Assembly: GCA_965249615.1 (NCBI GenBank)
Contig: CBDFMI010000005.1
Coordinates: 310,001 to 374,000 of the forward strand
Direction of reading: 5' to 3'
From: G963555815 sp965249615 [NCBI: bacterium]
Lineage (GTDB): Bacteria > UBA8248 > JACPRG01
Length of the DNA: 64,000 nucleotides
Under the pieces are notes generated by a model. That model worked only from the letters and a program-made list of their open reading frames with translations. It did not search any database and was not told the origin of the DNA. The translations under genes and the position numbers were made by a program. Positions 1 through 9,024 of the stretch are shown piece after piece; within the stretch, counting starts at the first letter, position 1; each line of letters begins with the position of its first letter.

Positions 1-1
1 G

Positions 2-1288
2 GGGATCACCGAGCCTATTCAGTCCTTGGTCGAAGGGACTCGGGCTGTGGCCGGGGGCAATCTGGACGTCCGTGTGGAGAAGAGGGCCGACGACGAGATC
101 GGTCTCTTGGTGGACGCCTATAACGCCATGACCCAGGACCTCAAGCGGAGCAAGGGGGAAATCGAGCGGGCACAAGAGGGTCTTCGACACACCAATGTGG
201 AACTTGAGGGGCGCCGGGCTTATATGGAGACGGTGTTGGAAAATATCGCCACCGGCGTGGTTTCCCTAGACCGCCAGGGACGGGTGACGACTGTCAATCA
301 GTCCGCCGGACGGATCCTTGGGATAGCCGCCAAGCAGTTGCGGGGCCGTTCCTATCGCGATGCTTTTGATCCCACCATCGTCCTTCCCGTCCGAGACCTG
401 CTGAAAAGGATGTGGCAAGGTGGCCGGGAGTACATAGAGGGGCAAATCCGCGTGACGGTGAACGGCCGCTCCTTGACCCTCCTGGTTGGCATGAGCCTCC
501 TCAGAGACCACCAGGGGCGAGGTCTGGGAATGGTGTTGGTCTTTGAGAATCTGACGGAGCTTATAAAGGCCCAGAAGGTGGCGGCTTGGCAAGAGGTGGC
601 TCAAGGGATCGCACACGAGATTAAAAACCCCCTCACACCCATCCGCCTCTCCGCTGAACGCCTGAGGAAGAAATATCACGAGAACTCGGTGGACCTGCGG
701 GCCATCGTTGAAGAGTGCACGAACACGATTGTGAAGCAGGTCAAAGGGCTCATGGAGCTCGTGAATGAATTCTCCCGCTTCGCCCGAATGCCGGAGGCCC
801 GCCCCAGACCGTGCCCCTTGCACGCCATCATCAATGAGTCTACGGCTCTGTACCGAAGTCATCCCAGCGACATCCAGATTGAAACCGATTTCGACCAGCA
901 GGTGAGTCAGGTGGAGGTGGACGAAGAACAGATAAAGCGGGTCTTTATCAACCTCATCGAGAACGCCATCGAGGCGATGGAAAACGGGGGCCGAATCAAG
1001 ATCCGAACCCGTCGCGACGACGCCAACGGGTTAATCCGCATCGAGGTGAGCGACAAGGGGCGGGGCATCCCGCTGGAGGATCGAGACCGTCTCTTCCTGC
1101 CGTACTTCACCACCAAGGGAAGGGGCACCGGACTGGGTCTGGCCATCGTGCACCGGATCGTCGCCGAACATCATGGTGCCATCGAGGTGAAGGAAAATCT
1201 CCCGAAGGGGACCACCTTCGTCATCCATCTGCCCGCCAACGGGCACCTCCTGGAGACTGTTTCCGCCGAGAGGACGAAAGCCACCTGA
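2..1288 (+). CDS. NtrY-like sensor histidine kinase (5' end outside window)
   Basis: Membrane sensor kinase that should phosphorylate the response-regulator domain encoded next. The open frame runs in from the window edge, so the periplasmic and membrane part is missing. Visible in order: the end of a HAMP linker (GITEPIQSLVEGTR onward), a PAS domain (about nt 220-570), a HisKA dimerisation domain with the H-box AHEIKNPLTP (phospho-His codon at 614-616), and a HATPase_c domain with N-box NLIENAIEAM, G1 box DKGRGIP and FTTKGRGTGLGL. HAMP-PAS-HisKA-HATPase with HEIKNPLTPI is typical of NtrY. The stop is one base before the next ATG, so translation is probably coupled. The signal sensed is unknown. 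Confidence 0.93.
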   Translation, partial: GITEPIQSLVEGTRAVAGGNLDVRVEKRADDEIGLLVDAYNAMTQDLKRSKGEIERAQEGLRHTNVELEGRRAYMETVLENIATGVVSLDRQGRVTTVNQSAGRILGIAAKQLRGRSYRDAFDPTIVLPVRDLLKRMWQGGREYIEGQIRVTVNGRSLTLLVGMSLLRDHQGRGLGMVLVFENLTELIKAQKVAAWQEVAQGIAHEIKNPLTPIRLSAERLRKKYHENSVDLRAIVEECTNTIVKQVKGLMELVNEFSRFARMPEARPRPCPLHAIINESTALYRSHPSDIQIETDFDQQVSQVEVDEEQIKRVFINLIENAIEAMENGGRIKIRTRRDDANGLIRIEVSDKGRGIPLEDRDRLFLPYFTTKGRGTGLGLAIVHRIVAEHHGAIEVKENLPKGTTFVIHLPANGHLLETVSAERTKAT

Positions 1289-1289
1289 G

Positions 1290-3458
1290 ATGAGCAAAGC
1301 CCATATCCTGATTGTGGACGACGATGAAGGCATCCGCCAGTCCCTTGGAGCCATCCTGACTGACGAGGGTTTTGCCACGTCTCAGGCGGCCCAAGGACCG
1401 GAGGTCCTGGACCAGGTCAAGGGCCTGGCCCCGGATCTGGTCCTTCTGGATGTATGGCTTCCGGGTATCGATGGGATCCAAATGCTCCAGGCCATCAAGG
1501 CCCAGCACCCGGACCTCGAGGTGGTCATGATGTCGGGCCACGGAAACGTGGAAACCGCGGTGAAGGCCACGAAGCTGGGGGCTTTTGACTTCATCGAAAA
1601 GCCCCTCTCGCTGGAGCAAGTCCTGCGGACGGTGAACCTGGCCCTCCGACAGCGCCGCGTGGAACACCAGTCCCGGGAACAACAGGATCGGGTGAGCCAG
1701 GTGATCGCCGAGAGCCCCTCGGCGCGCCGCCTTGTGGAGGAGATCGAGGGTGCGGCTGGACGCCAGCGGGCCACGCTTCTCTTTGGCGAGGAGGGGGCTG
1801 GCAAAGAGCTGGTCGCCCGGGTCATTCAGAGTCGCAAGAGCGCCCTCGGCCACCCCTTTGTTCGTCTCAACTGCAAGGTCTCTTCGGAAGCGGTTTTTCG
1901 GCAAACCCTTTTTGGTTTTGAAGGATCTGACGGGGAGGTACAAACGGGCCGACTAGAGGCCGCCCAAGAGGGAGTTCTCTTTTTGGACGACGTGGAGGAG
2001 ATCAGTCGACCCCTCCAGGAGGAGTTGGCCGGTGTGCTGGCCACCCGAACCTTTCAAAGGGTAGGGGGCCGTCTCACATTTCCCCTGGACGTATGGCTGG
2101 TGATGGCCACCACCACCGATCTTCGACAAGATCCTTTATCGAAAGTCCTGGGAGAACCTCTGAGCCGCCACCTCGGAGTCGAGCCCATCCGCGTTCCTCC
2201 ACTTAGGGAGAGGCGAGAGGATTTGTCGAAACTGGTGGACCTCTTTCTGGATCAGTACGCCGGAGAATTTGGAAAACCGCCCTGTCGCTTGGCCCCGGAG
2301 GCCATGGGGGCGCTGGTGGGCTTCGACTGGCCGGGAAACGTGAAAGAGCTGAAGAGCCTGATCGAGGGCCTAGTCCTTGCCTCCTCGGGGACCGAAATCG
2401 GCCTCACCGATTTGCCTGAGGATCTGCAAGGGGGTCTGCTCCTTCCTCCACCCGGCACTCTTGCCCACGCTCGTCGGACATGGGAGAAGGAGTATATCGC
2501 CCAGCTTCTCAGTCAAAATCGTGGCAGCATGGCCAGGACGGCTCGCCAGCTTGCCATCCCAGAGCGGCAGCTCCAGAAGAAAATCACGGCCTACGGCCTT
2601 TCAACCCCGCGGCGGAAGGTAAAGGGGAGTCTCCACCAGAGGACCCTCCGTCGAAGCGTCCTTCTCTGTGGGAAGGGGCTCCACTCAGGTCTCAAGACCG
2701 GGCTCATCCTCTCTCCTCTTCCTCCAAACAGCGGCATCCAATTTGGCAGTATCACATCGGACGAGTCCGTCCCCGCCCTGGTGGACTATGTGACCTCGAC
2801 GGAGCACGCCACCACCCTTCGCAAGGGGCATGCCCTGGCCCGCACGATTGAGCATCTAATGGCGGTCTTGCACGCCTACCGGGTCACCAATCTCCTCATC
2901 AAGCTGAGCGACGAGGTTCCTATCATGGACGGTTCCGCCAGGGATTTTTGTCAGCTCATCGAGGATGAGGGGATTGAAGAGCAGGACGCGTTCCAAGAAC
3001 CCCTCTCAGTCAAGGAGTCCTTGGAGGTGAACGGCCGCCCGGGGAAGAACGGGACGCCCACTCTTCGCATTGAGCCGGCATCGAAATTGACGATCCAGTA
3101 TCAACTGTCTTACCCGCCCCCTATCGGAGTCCAGGAGAGAGCCTTCACGTTGAGTGGGACAAAGGCTTTTCGAGAGGAGATTGCGCCGGCCAGGACCTTC
3201 GGCTTCCTTCGGGAGATCGAGCAGCTGGAACGAATGGGGCTCGCCGAAGGGGGACGGCTGGACAACGTCATCCTGGTAGACGATGAAAAGGTCATCAACA
3301 CCTCCCTTCGGTTTCCTGACGAGTTCGTCCGCCACAAAATCCTGGACCTCATCGGGGACCTCTATCTCCTGGGCAGGCCGGTCCTGGGCCGAATCACAGC
3401 CCGCATGAGCGGCCACACCGAGAACATCGCGCTGGTTCGCAAACTTCAGCACGTATGA
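1290..3458 (+). CDS. lpxC: Response regulator / degenerate AAA+ / Fis-HTH fused to LpxC deacetylase
   Basis: A 722-residue protein. Residues 1-120 are a receiver (acidic D10-D12, phospho-acceptor D54, S82, K104). Residues about 140-375 are a sigma54-activator-type AAA+ domain with Walker A GEEGAGKE (166-173) and FLDDVEEI in place of FLDEI (D233 D234). The sigma54-contacting GAFTGA loop is absent: LFGFEGSDGEVQTG stands where LFGHEKGAFTGA is expected. Residues about 390-438 are a Fis-like helix-turn-helix. From about residue 446 the frame continues into a complete UDP-3-O-acyl-GlcNAc deacetylase, the committed step of lipid A synthesis, with E521/H522, H682-K-x2-D686 and H709 matching the LpxC zinc and catalytic residues. 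There is no stop or frame change at the junction. An NtrX-like regulator seems to have been merged with LpxC, perhaps tying lipid A output to the upstream kinase. Overlaps purM by 4 nt. Confidence 0.93.
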   Translation: MSKAHILIVDDDEGIRQSLGAILTDEGFATSQAAQGPEVLDQVKGLAPDLVLLDVWLPGIDGIQMLQAIKAQHPDLEVVMMSGHGNVETAVKATKLGAFDFIEKPLSLEQVLRTVNLALRQRRVEHQSREQQDRVSQVIAESPSARRLVEEIEGAAGRQRATLLFGEEGAGKELVARVIQSRKSALGHPFVRLNCKVSSEAVFRQTLFGFEGSDGEVQTGRLEAAQEGVLFLDDVEEISRPLQEELAGVLATRTFQRVGGRLTFPLDVWLVMATTTDLRQDPLSKVLGEPLSRHLGVEPIRVPPLRERREDLSKLVDLFLDQYAGEFGKPPCRLAPEAMGALVGFDWPGNVKELKSLIEGLVLASSGTEIGLTDLPEDLQGGLLLPPPGTLAHARRTWEKEYIAQLLSQNRGSMARTARQLAIPERQLQKKITAYGLSTPRRKVKGSLHQRTLRRSVLLCGKGLHSGLKTGLILSPLPPNSGIQFGSITSDESVPALVDYVTSTEHATTLRKGHALARTIEHLMAVLHAYRVTNLLIKLSDEVPIMDGSARDFCQLIEDEGIEEQDAFQEPLSVKESLEVNGRPGKNGTPTLRIEPASKLTIQYQLSYPPPIGVQERAFTLSGTKAFREEIAPARTFGFLREIEQLERMGLAEGGRLDNVILVDDEKVINTSLRFPDEFVRHKILDLIGDLYLLGRPVLGRITARMSGHTENIALVRKLQHV

Positions 3459-4498
3459 CCCCCCCTGAGATGAACTACCGAAGGGCCTGGGTGGACCTCG
3501 AAGGGGCGGAGTCCGTTCCGGGGCGCCTGGCCCCTATTGTTCGGACCACCTATCGGCCCGAGGTGTTGGGAGGTCTGGGAGGCTTTGCGGGCGCCTTTCG
3601 GGTCCCGCCAGGCTATCGAAACCCGGTTCTGGTGGCCAGCACAGACGGCGTCGGCACCAAGCTCACCCTGCTCGCCCAAATGGACCGCCCCGAGGTGGCG
3701 GGCCACGACCTCGTCGCTATGAGCGTCAACGACGTCCTGGCCATGGGGGCCGATCCCATTTTCTTTCTGGATTATTACGCCTCCTCCACACTCGAAATGG
3801 GTCTGCTGGAACGGGTGGTTCGGGGAGTGGCTGAGGCCTGCCGGCAGTCAGGATGCACCCTCCTCGGGGGAGAGACGGCGGAGATGCCCGGTTTTTATCC
3901 CGAGGGTCTATACGAACTGGTCGGAATGGCGGTGGGTGTTGCCGAGGAGGACCGGCTCGTCGACGGGTCCGGCATACGGCCGGGAGACCTTCTCATCGGC
4001 CTCGCCTCGAGCGGCCCCCACTGCAACGGCTTTTCGCTCATTCGCCGGGTCCTCTCGGACCGAGGTATTTCGCTTCAGACCAGGGAAGAGGTTTTGGGCG
4101 GGACGGTGGCCGATGCCCTTCTGGCTCCCACCACCCTTTACGTGAGCTCTGTCCAGGCCCTCTCGCGGGCGGGCCTGGCGAGGGGGATCGCCCATATCAC
4201 AGGCGGGGGGCTTCTGGGAAACCTGAAGCGGATCATCCCTGAGGGCCTTCAGGCGGTTGTTCGGCGGGGTTCCTGGCCTGTCCCGCCCATCTTCTCATTT
4301 CTCCAGGAGGCGGGGGGGGTTCCGGTCCCTGAGATGGAGTCCGTCTTCAACATGGGGGTGGGTCTTGTCGTGATTGTCCCGGCCGAGCAGGCGAAGAAAG
4401 CTTCCGAGATCCTCAAGGGGTGTGGAGCATCCATCCATTCCCTGGGAGAGATTGTGACGGTTGATGCCCCGGCTCCTCGGGCGGCTTTCGCAGATTAG
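3455..4498 (+). CDS. purM: Phosphoribosylformylglycinamidine cyclo-ligase
   Basis: AIR synthetase: ATP-dependent closure of FGAM to aminoimidazole ribotide, step five of purine synthesis. 347 residues, the usual length for PurM. AIRS-family motifs are visible: STDGVGTKL near residue 65, HDLVAMSVND, GGETAEMPGFY, and SSGPHCNGFSLIR, with the C-terminal HITGGGLLGNL segment. The ATG overlaps the lpxC stop as ATGA. An in-frame ATG at 3470 (MNYRRAWVDLEG) matches the family N terminus better and is an alternative start. Followed after 12 nt by purN, so the two purine genes form a unit inside an envelope operon. Confidence 0.96.
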   Translation: MTPPEMNYRRAWVDLEGAESVPGRLAPIVRTTYRPEVLGGLGGFAGAFRVPPGYRNPVLVASTDGVGTKLTLLAQMDRPEVAGHDLVAMSVNDVLAMGADPIFFLDYYASSTLEMGLLERVVRGVAEACRQSGCTLLGGETAEMPGFYPEGLYELVGMAVGVAEEDRLVDGSGIRPGDLLIGLASSGPHCNGFSLIRRVLSDRGISLQTREEVLGGTVADALLAPTTLYVSSVQALSRAGLARGIAHITGGGLLGNLKRIIPEGLQAVVRRGSWPVPPIFSFLQEAGGVPVPEMESVFNMGVGLVVIVPAEQAKKASEILKGCGASIHSLGEIVTVDAPAPRAAFAD

Positions 4499-4510
4499 GG
4501 GAGGGGAGGG

Positions 4511-5125
4511 ATGCGCGTAGGGGTCCTTGCCTCCGGGCGGGGGTCGAACCTTCAGTCCCTGATCGACGCCTCCGAGGCGGGCCGGCTCGCGGCTGAGATT
4601 GTAGTTGTCCTGAGCAACGCGGAGGATGCCCCTGCCCTCGATCGGGCGAAACGCTGTGGGATCCCTGCTCTCTTCATCAACCCTCAGGGGGGGGACTTTG
4701 AGGCTCGGCTCCTGGAAGCCCTCTCGAAGGTTCAGGTGGAGTTGATCTGTCTTGCGGGCTTTATGCGGGTTCTGAGCCCTTTCTTCCTCAAAGGGACCAG
4801 GGTCCCCGTTCTCAACATCCATCCTTCTCTGCTCCCGAGCTTTCCGGGACTTCAGGCTCAGCGCCAGGCCCTTGAGCACGGCGTGAAGGTGACGGGCTGC
4901 ACCGTCCATCTCGTTAATGAGGAGGTGGACAGCGGACCCGTCCTCGTGCAGGCGGCTGTTCCTGTCTTTGAAGATGATACGCCGCAGTCCCTGGCTGAGC
5001 GCATCCTGAGGGAGGAGCATCGAATCTACCCTCAGGCGGTCCAGTATTTTGCCGAGGGCCGCGTGAAGGTGGAGGGAAGAAGGGTTAAAATTTCCCCCTC
5101 CTCGACCGAGTCGTCCGCAGGCTAA
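4511..5125 (+). CDS. purN: Phosphoribosylglycinamide formyltransferase
   Basis: GAR transformylase: 10-formyl-THF-dependent formylation of GAR in purine synthesis. 204 residues. The N-terminal LASGRGSNLQSLI loop binds GAR phosphate, and the catalytic Asn-His-Asp triad is at N102, H104 (NIHPSLLPSFPG) and D140 (VDSGPVL). A GGGAGG ribosome-binding site lies just before the ATG. A 190-bp spacer with no clear gene follows before the rhomboid gene. Confidence 0.96.
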   Translation: MRVGVLASGRGSNLQSLIDASEAGRLAAEIVVVLSNAEDAPALDRAKRCGIPALFINPQGGDFEARLLEALSKVQVELICLAGFMRVLSPFFLKGTRVPVLNIHPSLLPSFPGLQAQRQALEHGVKVTGCTVHLVNEEVDSGPVLVQAAVPVFEDDTPQSLAERILREEHRIYPQAVQYFAEGRVKVEGRRVKISPSSTESSAG

Positions 5126-5318
5126 ACTCCGAGGGGACTCAGTTTCCTCTTCCGCAAGACGCTAGTCCGAACCACCCAGTAGAGGGGCAGTGGCGCGGTT
5201 TGAGCGAGAGTGTATATATTGATGGAACGCCTTCTCGGAGATAGCGGCCGAGGTGGTTTTTGTGAGGCGAAGGGCAGGAATTTCGGTTCCACTGGCCTAG
5301 GGATTGGATTCCAAAGGC

Positions 5319-6017
5319 ATGTTTATCCCCCTCAAGGACGAACACCCGACCCGCATCGTCCCGGTGGCGACCCTGATCATCATCGGCCTGAACCTGCTCG
5401 GCTTCTTCATGGAGCTTGGGGCCGAGTCAGAGTTTGCTCGCGGGAAACTCATCCAAGGTCTTGGGGCCATTCCCGTCCGGTTTACCCAGGATGTCGGGCC
5501 GCTTCCGGATTTCTTTCTGCCCCGCTGGGCGACCCTTTTCACCTCCCTTTTCCTTCACGCCGGATGGCTCCACCTGGGAGGGAACATGCTCTACCTCTGG
5601 ATCTTTGGAAACAACATCGAAGAGTATCTGGGCCACGGAAAGTTCCTTCTCTTCTATCTGCTTTCCGGCCTGGCGGCCACCGGGAGCCACATCCTGTTCA
5701 ACTCCGACTCTGTGATTCCCGTCATCGGGGCGAGCGGGGCGATCGCGGGGGTCCTGGGCGCCTATCTGATCCTGTTCCCCCGGCATCAGGTGGTGACCCT
5801 TGCCTTTTTCTTCTACTTTATCCAGGTGATTCGAGTTCCGGCGGTCTTCATCCTCGGTTTTTGGTTTATCATTCAGATCTTCCGTGGTACCTTATCCCTA
5901 GGGGCGGCAGACGCCTCTGGGGTGGCGTGGTTTGCCCATATCGGTGGGTTTGTGACCGGTCTGCTTCTCATCCGTCTCTTCCCGAGGGCAAAATGGAGCC
6001 CAGTGGGGCTACGCTGA
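5319..6017 (+). CDS. Rhomboid-family intramembrane serine protease
   Basis: Six- or seven-helix membrane protein of 232 residues that cleaves within or beside transmembrane segments. The catalytic pair is Ser139 in GASGAIAG and His207 in WFAHIGGF; the HLGGNMLYLWIFGNNIEE segment is also typical. The ATG at 5319 gives the common N terminus MFIPLKDEHPTR; a TTG 15 nt upstream is less likely. The last 25 nt overlap the start of lolA in another frame, suggesting coupling. Its substrate cannot be read from sequence. Confidence 0.9.
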   Translation: MFIPLKDEHPTRIVPVATLIIIGLNLLGFFMELGAESEFARGKLIQGLGAIPVRFTQDVGPLPDFFLPRWATLFTSLFLHAGWLHLGGNMLYLWIFGNNIEEYLGHGKFLLFYLLSGLAATGSHILFNSDSVIPVIGASGAIAGVLGAYLILFPRHQVVTLAFFFYFIQVIRVPAVFILGFWFIIQIFRGTLSLGAADASGVAWFAHIGGFVTGLLLIRLFPRAKWSPVGLR

Positions 6018-6685
6018 AAGTGGCGCTGGCGGTTTTGGCTTTGGCGGGGGCGACGTCGGCTGCCGCACTGGACCTTGAGGGGGTTATCGACCGGGTTCAG
6101 AACCGGTATGAGGAGACGGAGTTTCTGCAGGCCCGCTTTCGCCAAGTGTCCACACTGAAGTCGATAGGCGAGAGCCAGAGCGCAGAAGGCCGGGTCTTTA
6201 TCCGAAAGCCCGGAAGGATGCGCTGGGAGTACGAGAAACCTGAATCCCAGATCCTCATCAGCGACGGGGAGAATTTTTGGGTTTATACCCCGAACCAGAA
6301 CCAGGTCATCGTGAGCAAGGCCGGAGAGGGCATCCCGGTCAGGGCTCCCACCGCCTTTCTGGCGGGAAAAGGACGCCTTCGGTCTGAGTTTGAGATCACC
6401 TGGAGTGGGGATTCGGACCCTCCAGAGGACCCGTCTGCTGAGACCTATCGCTTGGACCTCTCGCCGAGGACTCCCCATCCCAGCCTCGAGCGGCTCGTCA
6501 TAGAGGTCCGGGCCGATGATTTCAACATTGTCAGGAGTTCCGTCGTGGATGTTTTTGGGAATGTGACGGACGTCGAGTTTGACGAGATCGTGACGGACCG
6601 TCCCCTGTCGGACGATCTCTTTACCTTTGAGATTCCCCGCGGGGTGGAGATCCTGAGACCCCCGAGGCTTCCCACAGGGCGTTGA
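5993..6685 (+). CDS. lolA: Outer-membrane lipoprotein carrier protein LolA
   Basis: Periplasmic chaperone that takes lipoproteins from LolCDE to the outer membrane. 230 residues. A signal peptide with the hydrophobic stretch VALAVLALAGATSAAA is followed by the LolA fold: FLQARFRQVSTLK, the KPGRMRWEYEKPE strand pair, and LISDGENFWVYTPNQNQV. The ATG at 5993 lies inside the 3' end of the rhomboid gene and gives a correctly placed signal peptide. The frame is open much further upstream, but that part is antisense-free rhomboid sequence in another frame and was not included. Confidence 0.92.
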   Translation: MEPSGATLKVALAVLALAGATSAAALDLEGVIDRVQNRYEETEFLQARFRQVSTLKSIGESQSAEGRVFIRKPGRMRWEYEKPESQILISDGENFWVYTPNQNQVIVSKAGEGIPVRAPTAFLAGKGRLRSEFEITWSGDSDPPEDPSAETYRLDLSPRTPHPSLERLVIEVRADDFNIVRSSVVDVFGNVTDVEFDEIVTDRPLSDDLFTFEIPRGVEILRPPRLPTGR

Positions 6686-6704
6686 TAAGAGGAGGTAGTT
6701 TTTC

Positions 6705-7781
6705 TTGACGACAGTCCTTGCCGCCGTCATTCTCCTGGGCCTTCTGGTCTTTGTTCACGAGCTCGGCCACTTCCTCTTGGCCAGGCACTACGGGATCGGG
6801 GTGGAAAAGTTCTCTCTGGGCTTTGGGCCAAAACTCATCGGGCGAAAGCGTGGGGACACGGAATATCTCATCTCGGCCATCCCCCTCGGGGGCTACGTCA
6901 AGCTCATGGGGGAGGACCCCAAGGACACCGAGGTGGACGCTAAAAAGTCCTTTGCCCTGCGGCCCGTTCGGGAGCGATTGATTGTTGTTTTGGCGGGGCC
7001 AGCCTTTAATGTTTTCTTCGCGGTCCTCATCTTCTGGGTGGTGTATATGGCGGGGGTCCCGGTCCTTCGGGCCACAGTCGGCGAGGTGATCGCCGAGTCT
7101 CCGGCGGCCCTGGCGGGTTTCCAGACCAATGACCGCATTATTGCCATTGATGAACAGCCTATCGAGGAGTGGACCCAACTGGTCTCCCTGGTCGGGGCGA
7201 GCGAGGGTCGCCCCCTTCAGATGACGGTCCTTCGAGGTGAGGAGACGGTTGAGCTTCAAGTCACACCGGCCCTTCGCAAGGCCCAAAACCTCTTCAACGA
7301 AGAGATCGAAAGGCCCATGATCGGCATCCAGAATCTGGGGACAGACTTCTTCCTTCGGCGTGCTGACCCCCTCACAGCCCTCGGGAGAGGGTTTACCCAG
7401 TCGGCTAACATCGTTTCTCTGACGGCCGTCAGCGTGTGGAAGATCGTGCGGGGTGACATTCCGGCAAGAGAGTCCCTGGGGGGGCCCATCCTCATTGTTC
7501 AGATGGCGGGACAGCAGTTCCGCCGTGGGATCATGAACTATGCCTTCTTCGCCGCACTCATCAGCCTCAATCTCGCCATTCTCAACCTGCTGCCCATCCC
7601 CATCCTGGACGGAGGGCATATCTTCTTCTTTCTCCTGGAAGCCGCCATCGGCCGTCCCGTCAGCCTGAGGAAGCGAGAAATCGCCCAACAGGTGGGGCTT
7701 TTTCTTATCCTCCTGTTGATGGCCTTTGCCTTTTATAATGACGTCGTGCGGATTTTCTCGCCCGCGGGAGGCGCACCATGA
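6705..7781 (+). CDS. rseP: RseP-type site-2 protease
   Basis: Zinc membrane protease of the S2P family, which cleaves anti-sigma factors and leftover signal peptides in the inner membrane. 358 residues. HELGH motif at H18-E19-H22 in the first helix, one PDZ domain (about residues 110-190, ending in LRGEETVELQVTPAL), and the second zinc motif NLLPIPILDGGH. One PDZ domain rather than the two of E. coli RseP. TTG start at 6705 preceded by AGAGGAGG. Overlaps ispG by 4 nt. An ECF sigma factor gene occurs near 52 kb, but no anti-sigma gene is seen in the window. Confidence 0.93.
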   Translation: MTTVLAAVILLGLLVFVHELGHFLLARHYGIGVEKFSLGFGPKLIGRKRGDTEYLISAIPLGGYVKLMGEDPKDTEVDAKKSFALRPVRERLIVVLAGPAFNVFFAVLIFWVVYMAGVPVLRATVGEVIAESPAALAGFQTNDRIIAIDEQPIEEWTQLVSLVGASEGRPLQMTVLRGEETVELQVTPALRKAQNLFNEEIERPMIGIQNLGTDFFLRRADPLTALGRGFTQSANIVSLTAVSVWKIVRGDIPARESLGGPILIVQMAGQQFRRGIMNYAFFAALISLNLAILNLLPIPILDGGHIFFFLLEAAIGRPVSLRKREIAQQVGLFLILLLMAFAFYNDVVRIFSPAGGAP

Positions 7782-8926
7782 AAGAACGGCGCAAGAGTAG
7801 ACCGGTCTTCCTCGACCGCGTTCAGATTGGCGGCGACGCCCCCATCGCCGTTCAGTCGATGACGGACACTGACACCTGCGACACCCTCAAGACCATGCAG
7901 CAGATCCACGCGTTGCAGCAAGTGGGCTGCGAGGTGGTCCGGGTGGCCGTCCCTGACATGGAAGCGGCCCGAAAGCTCCGGACCATCCGGGCCGGGATCG
8001 ATATCCCTTTGGTGGCCGACATTCACTTCGACTACCGTCTCGCCCTCGAGGCCCTGAAGGCGGGGGTGGACTGTCTCCGAATCAATCCAGGCAATATCCG
8101 GGCCTTTGGGGGCGGAGAACATAAGGTGGCCGAGCTAGCGGCGGCCTGCAACGACCGGGGGGTCCCCATCCGGATCGGCGTCAACTCCGGCTCCCTCGAG
8201 GTGGACCTGGTGGACAAGTATGTTGGGCCGACGGCCGAGGCCATGGTGGAAAGCGCCCTTCGGCACGTGACCCTTTTAGAAAAGCACAATTTCGAAATGA
8301 TCAAAATTTCCCTGAAAGCCTCCGATGTCTGGCGAACGGTAGATGCCTACCGCCTCATCGCAGACCAGGTGGACTACCCGCTTCACCTGGGGGTCACGGA
8401 GGCCGGCTCCCTCGTCACGGGGGCCGTCAAGACGACGGCCGCCTTCGGCCAGCTTCTGGCGGATGGCATCGGAGACACGATTCGGGTCTCTCTCGCCGCA
8501 AGTCCCCTGGAAGAGGTGAAGGTGGGCTACGAGATCTTGAAGGCCATGGAGGTCCGCCACCGGGGAGTGAACGTAGTGGCGTGCCCGACCTGCGGCCGGC
8601 TGCAGATCGACGTGGAGGGTCTTGCCACTCGGCTTGAAAAGGGGCTCGCACATATCAAGCGCCCTGTCACCGTGGCCGTCATGGGCTGCGAAGTCAACGG
8701 CCCTGGAGAGGCGAAGGACGCCGACATCGGCATTGCCGGCGGACGGGGTGAGGGGATGCTCTTTGTCAAAGGCAAAAAGGCCCGAAAGGTCAAGGAGGCG
8801 GACTTCTATCAGGCTGTCGTCGAGGAAGTCGAAAAGATGGTGGCCGAGGAAGCCTCCCAGAGTGAAGAGGAAGAGACCTCCGGCCCTGGGGTGCCCGAAC
8901 TCCCTCAGCTTCGAATCTTGTCCTAG
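7778..8926 (+). CDS. ispG: 4-hydroxy-3-methylbut-2-enyl diphosphate synthase
   Basis: GcpE, the iron-sulfur enzyme that converts MEcPP to HMBPP in the MEP isoprenoid pathway. 382 residues, the short bacterial form without the middle insert. The [4Fe-4S] ligands are the CPTCGR pair and the Cys of MGCEVNGPGEA. The TIM-barrel core starts with VQSMTDTDT. The ATG overlaps the rseP stop (ATGA). The C terminus has a short acidic tail. A strong hairpin follows the stop, probably ending this operon. Confidence 0.96.
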   Translation: MKERRKSRPVFLDRVQIGGDAPIAVQSMTDTDTCDTLKTMQQIHALQQVGCEVVRVAVPDMEAARKLRTIRAGIDIPLVADIHFDYRLALEALKAGVDCLRINPGNIRAFGGGEHKVAELAAACNDRGVPIRIGVNSGSLEVDLVDKYVGPTAEAMVESALRHVTLLEKHNFEMIKISLKASDVWRTVDAYRLIADQVDYPLHLGVTEAGSLVTGAVKTTAAFGQLLADGIGDTIRVSLAASPLEEVKVGYEILKAMEVRHRGVNVVACPTCGRLQIDVEGLATRLEKGLAHIKRPVTVAVMGCEVNGPGEAKDADIGIAGGRGEGMLFVKGKKARKVKEADFYQAVVEEVEKMVAEEASQSEEEETSGPGVPELPQLRILS

Positions 8927-8954
8927 GAGAAGGTCCCCAATTTTAGCCAGAACG

Positions 8955-8985
8955 GACTGGGCCCCAGCTCAATCGGGGCCCAGTC
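8955..8985 (+). terminator. Hairpin after ispG, likely transcription terminator
   Basis: Perfect 11-bp inverted repeat GACTGGGCCCC / GGGGCCCAGTC with a 9-nt loop, 28 nt after the ispG stop and followed by TTCGTTT. The following T tract is weak, so termination may be partial or Rho-aided. It separates the lpxC-ispG operon from proS. Confidence 0.7.
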
Positions 8986-9024
8986 TTCGTTTGACCGCAG
9001 AGCAGGGGAGGATCTGTTGAGCAG

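Noticed and set aside
5210-5992. Upstream extension of the lolA frame through the rhomboid gene
   Set aside because: The frame overlaps a well-supported rhomboid protease in another frame and has no recognisable domain; the signal peptide begins at 5993.
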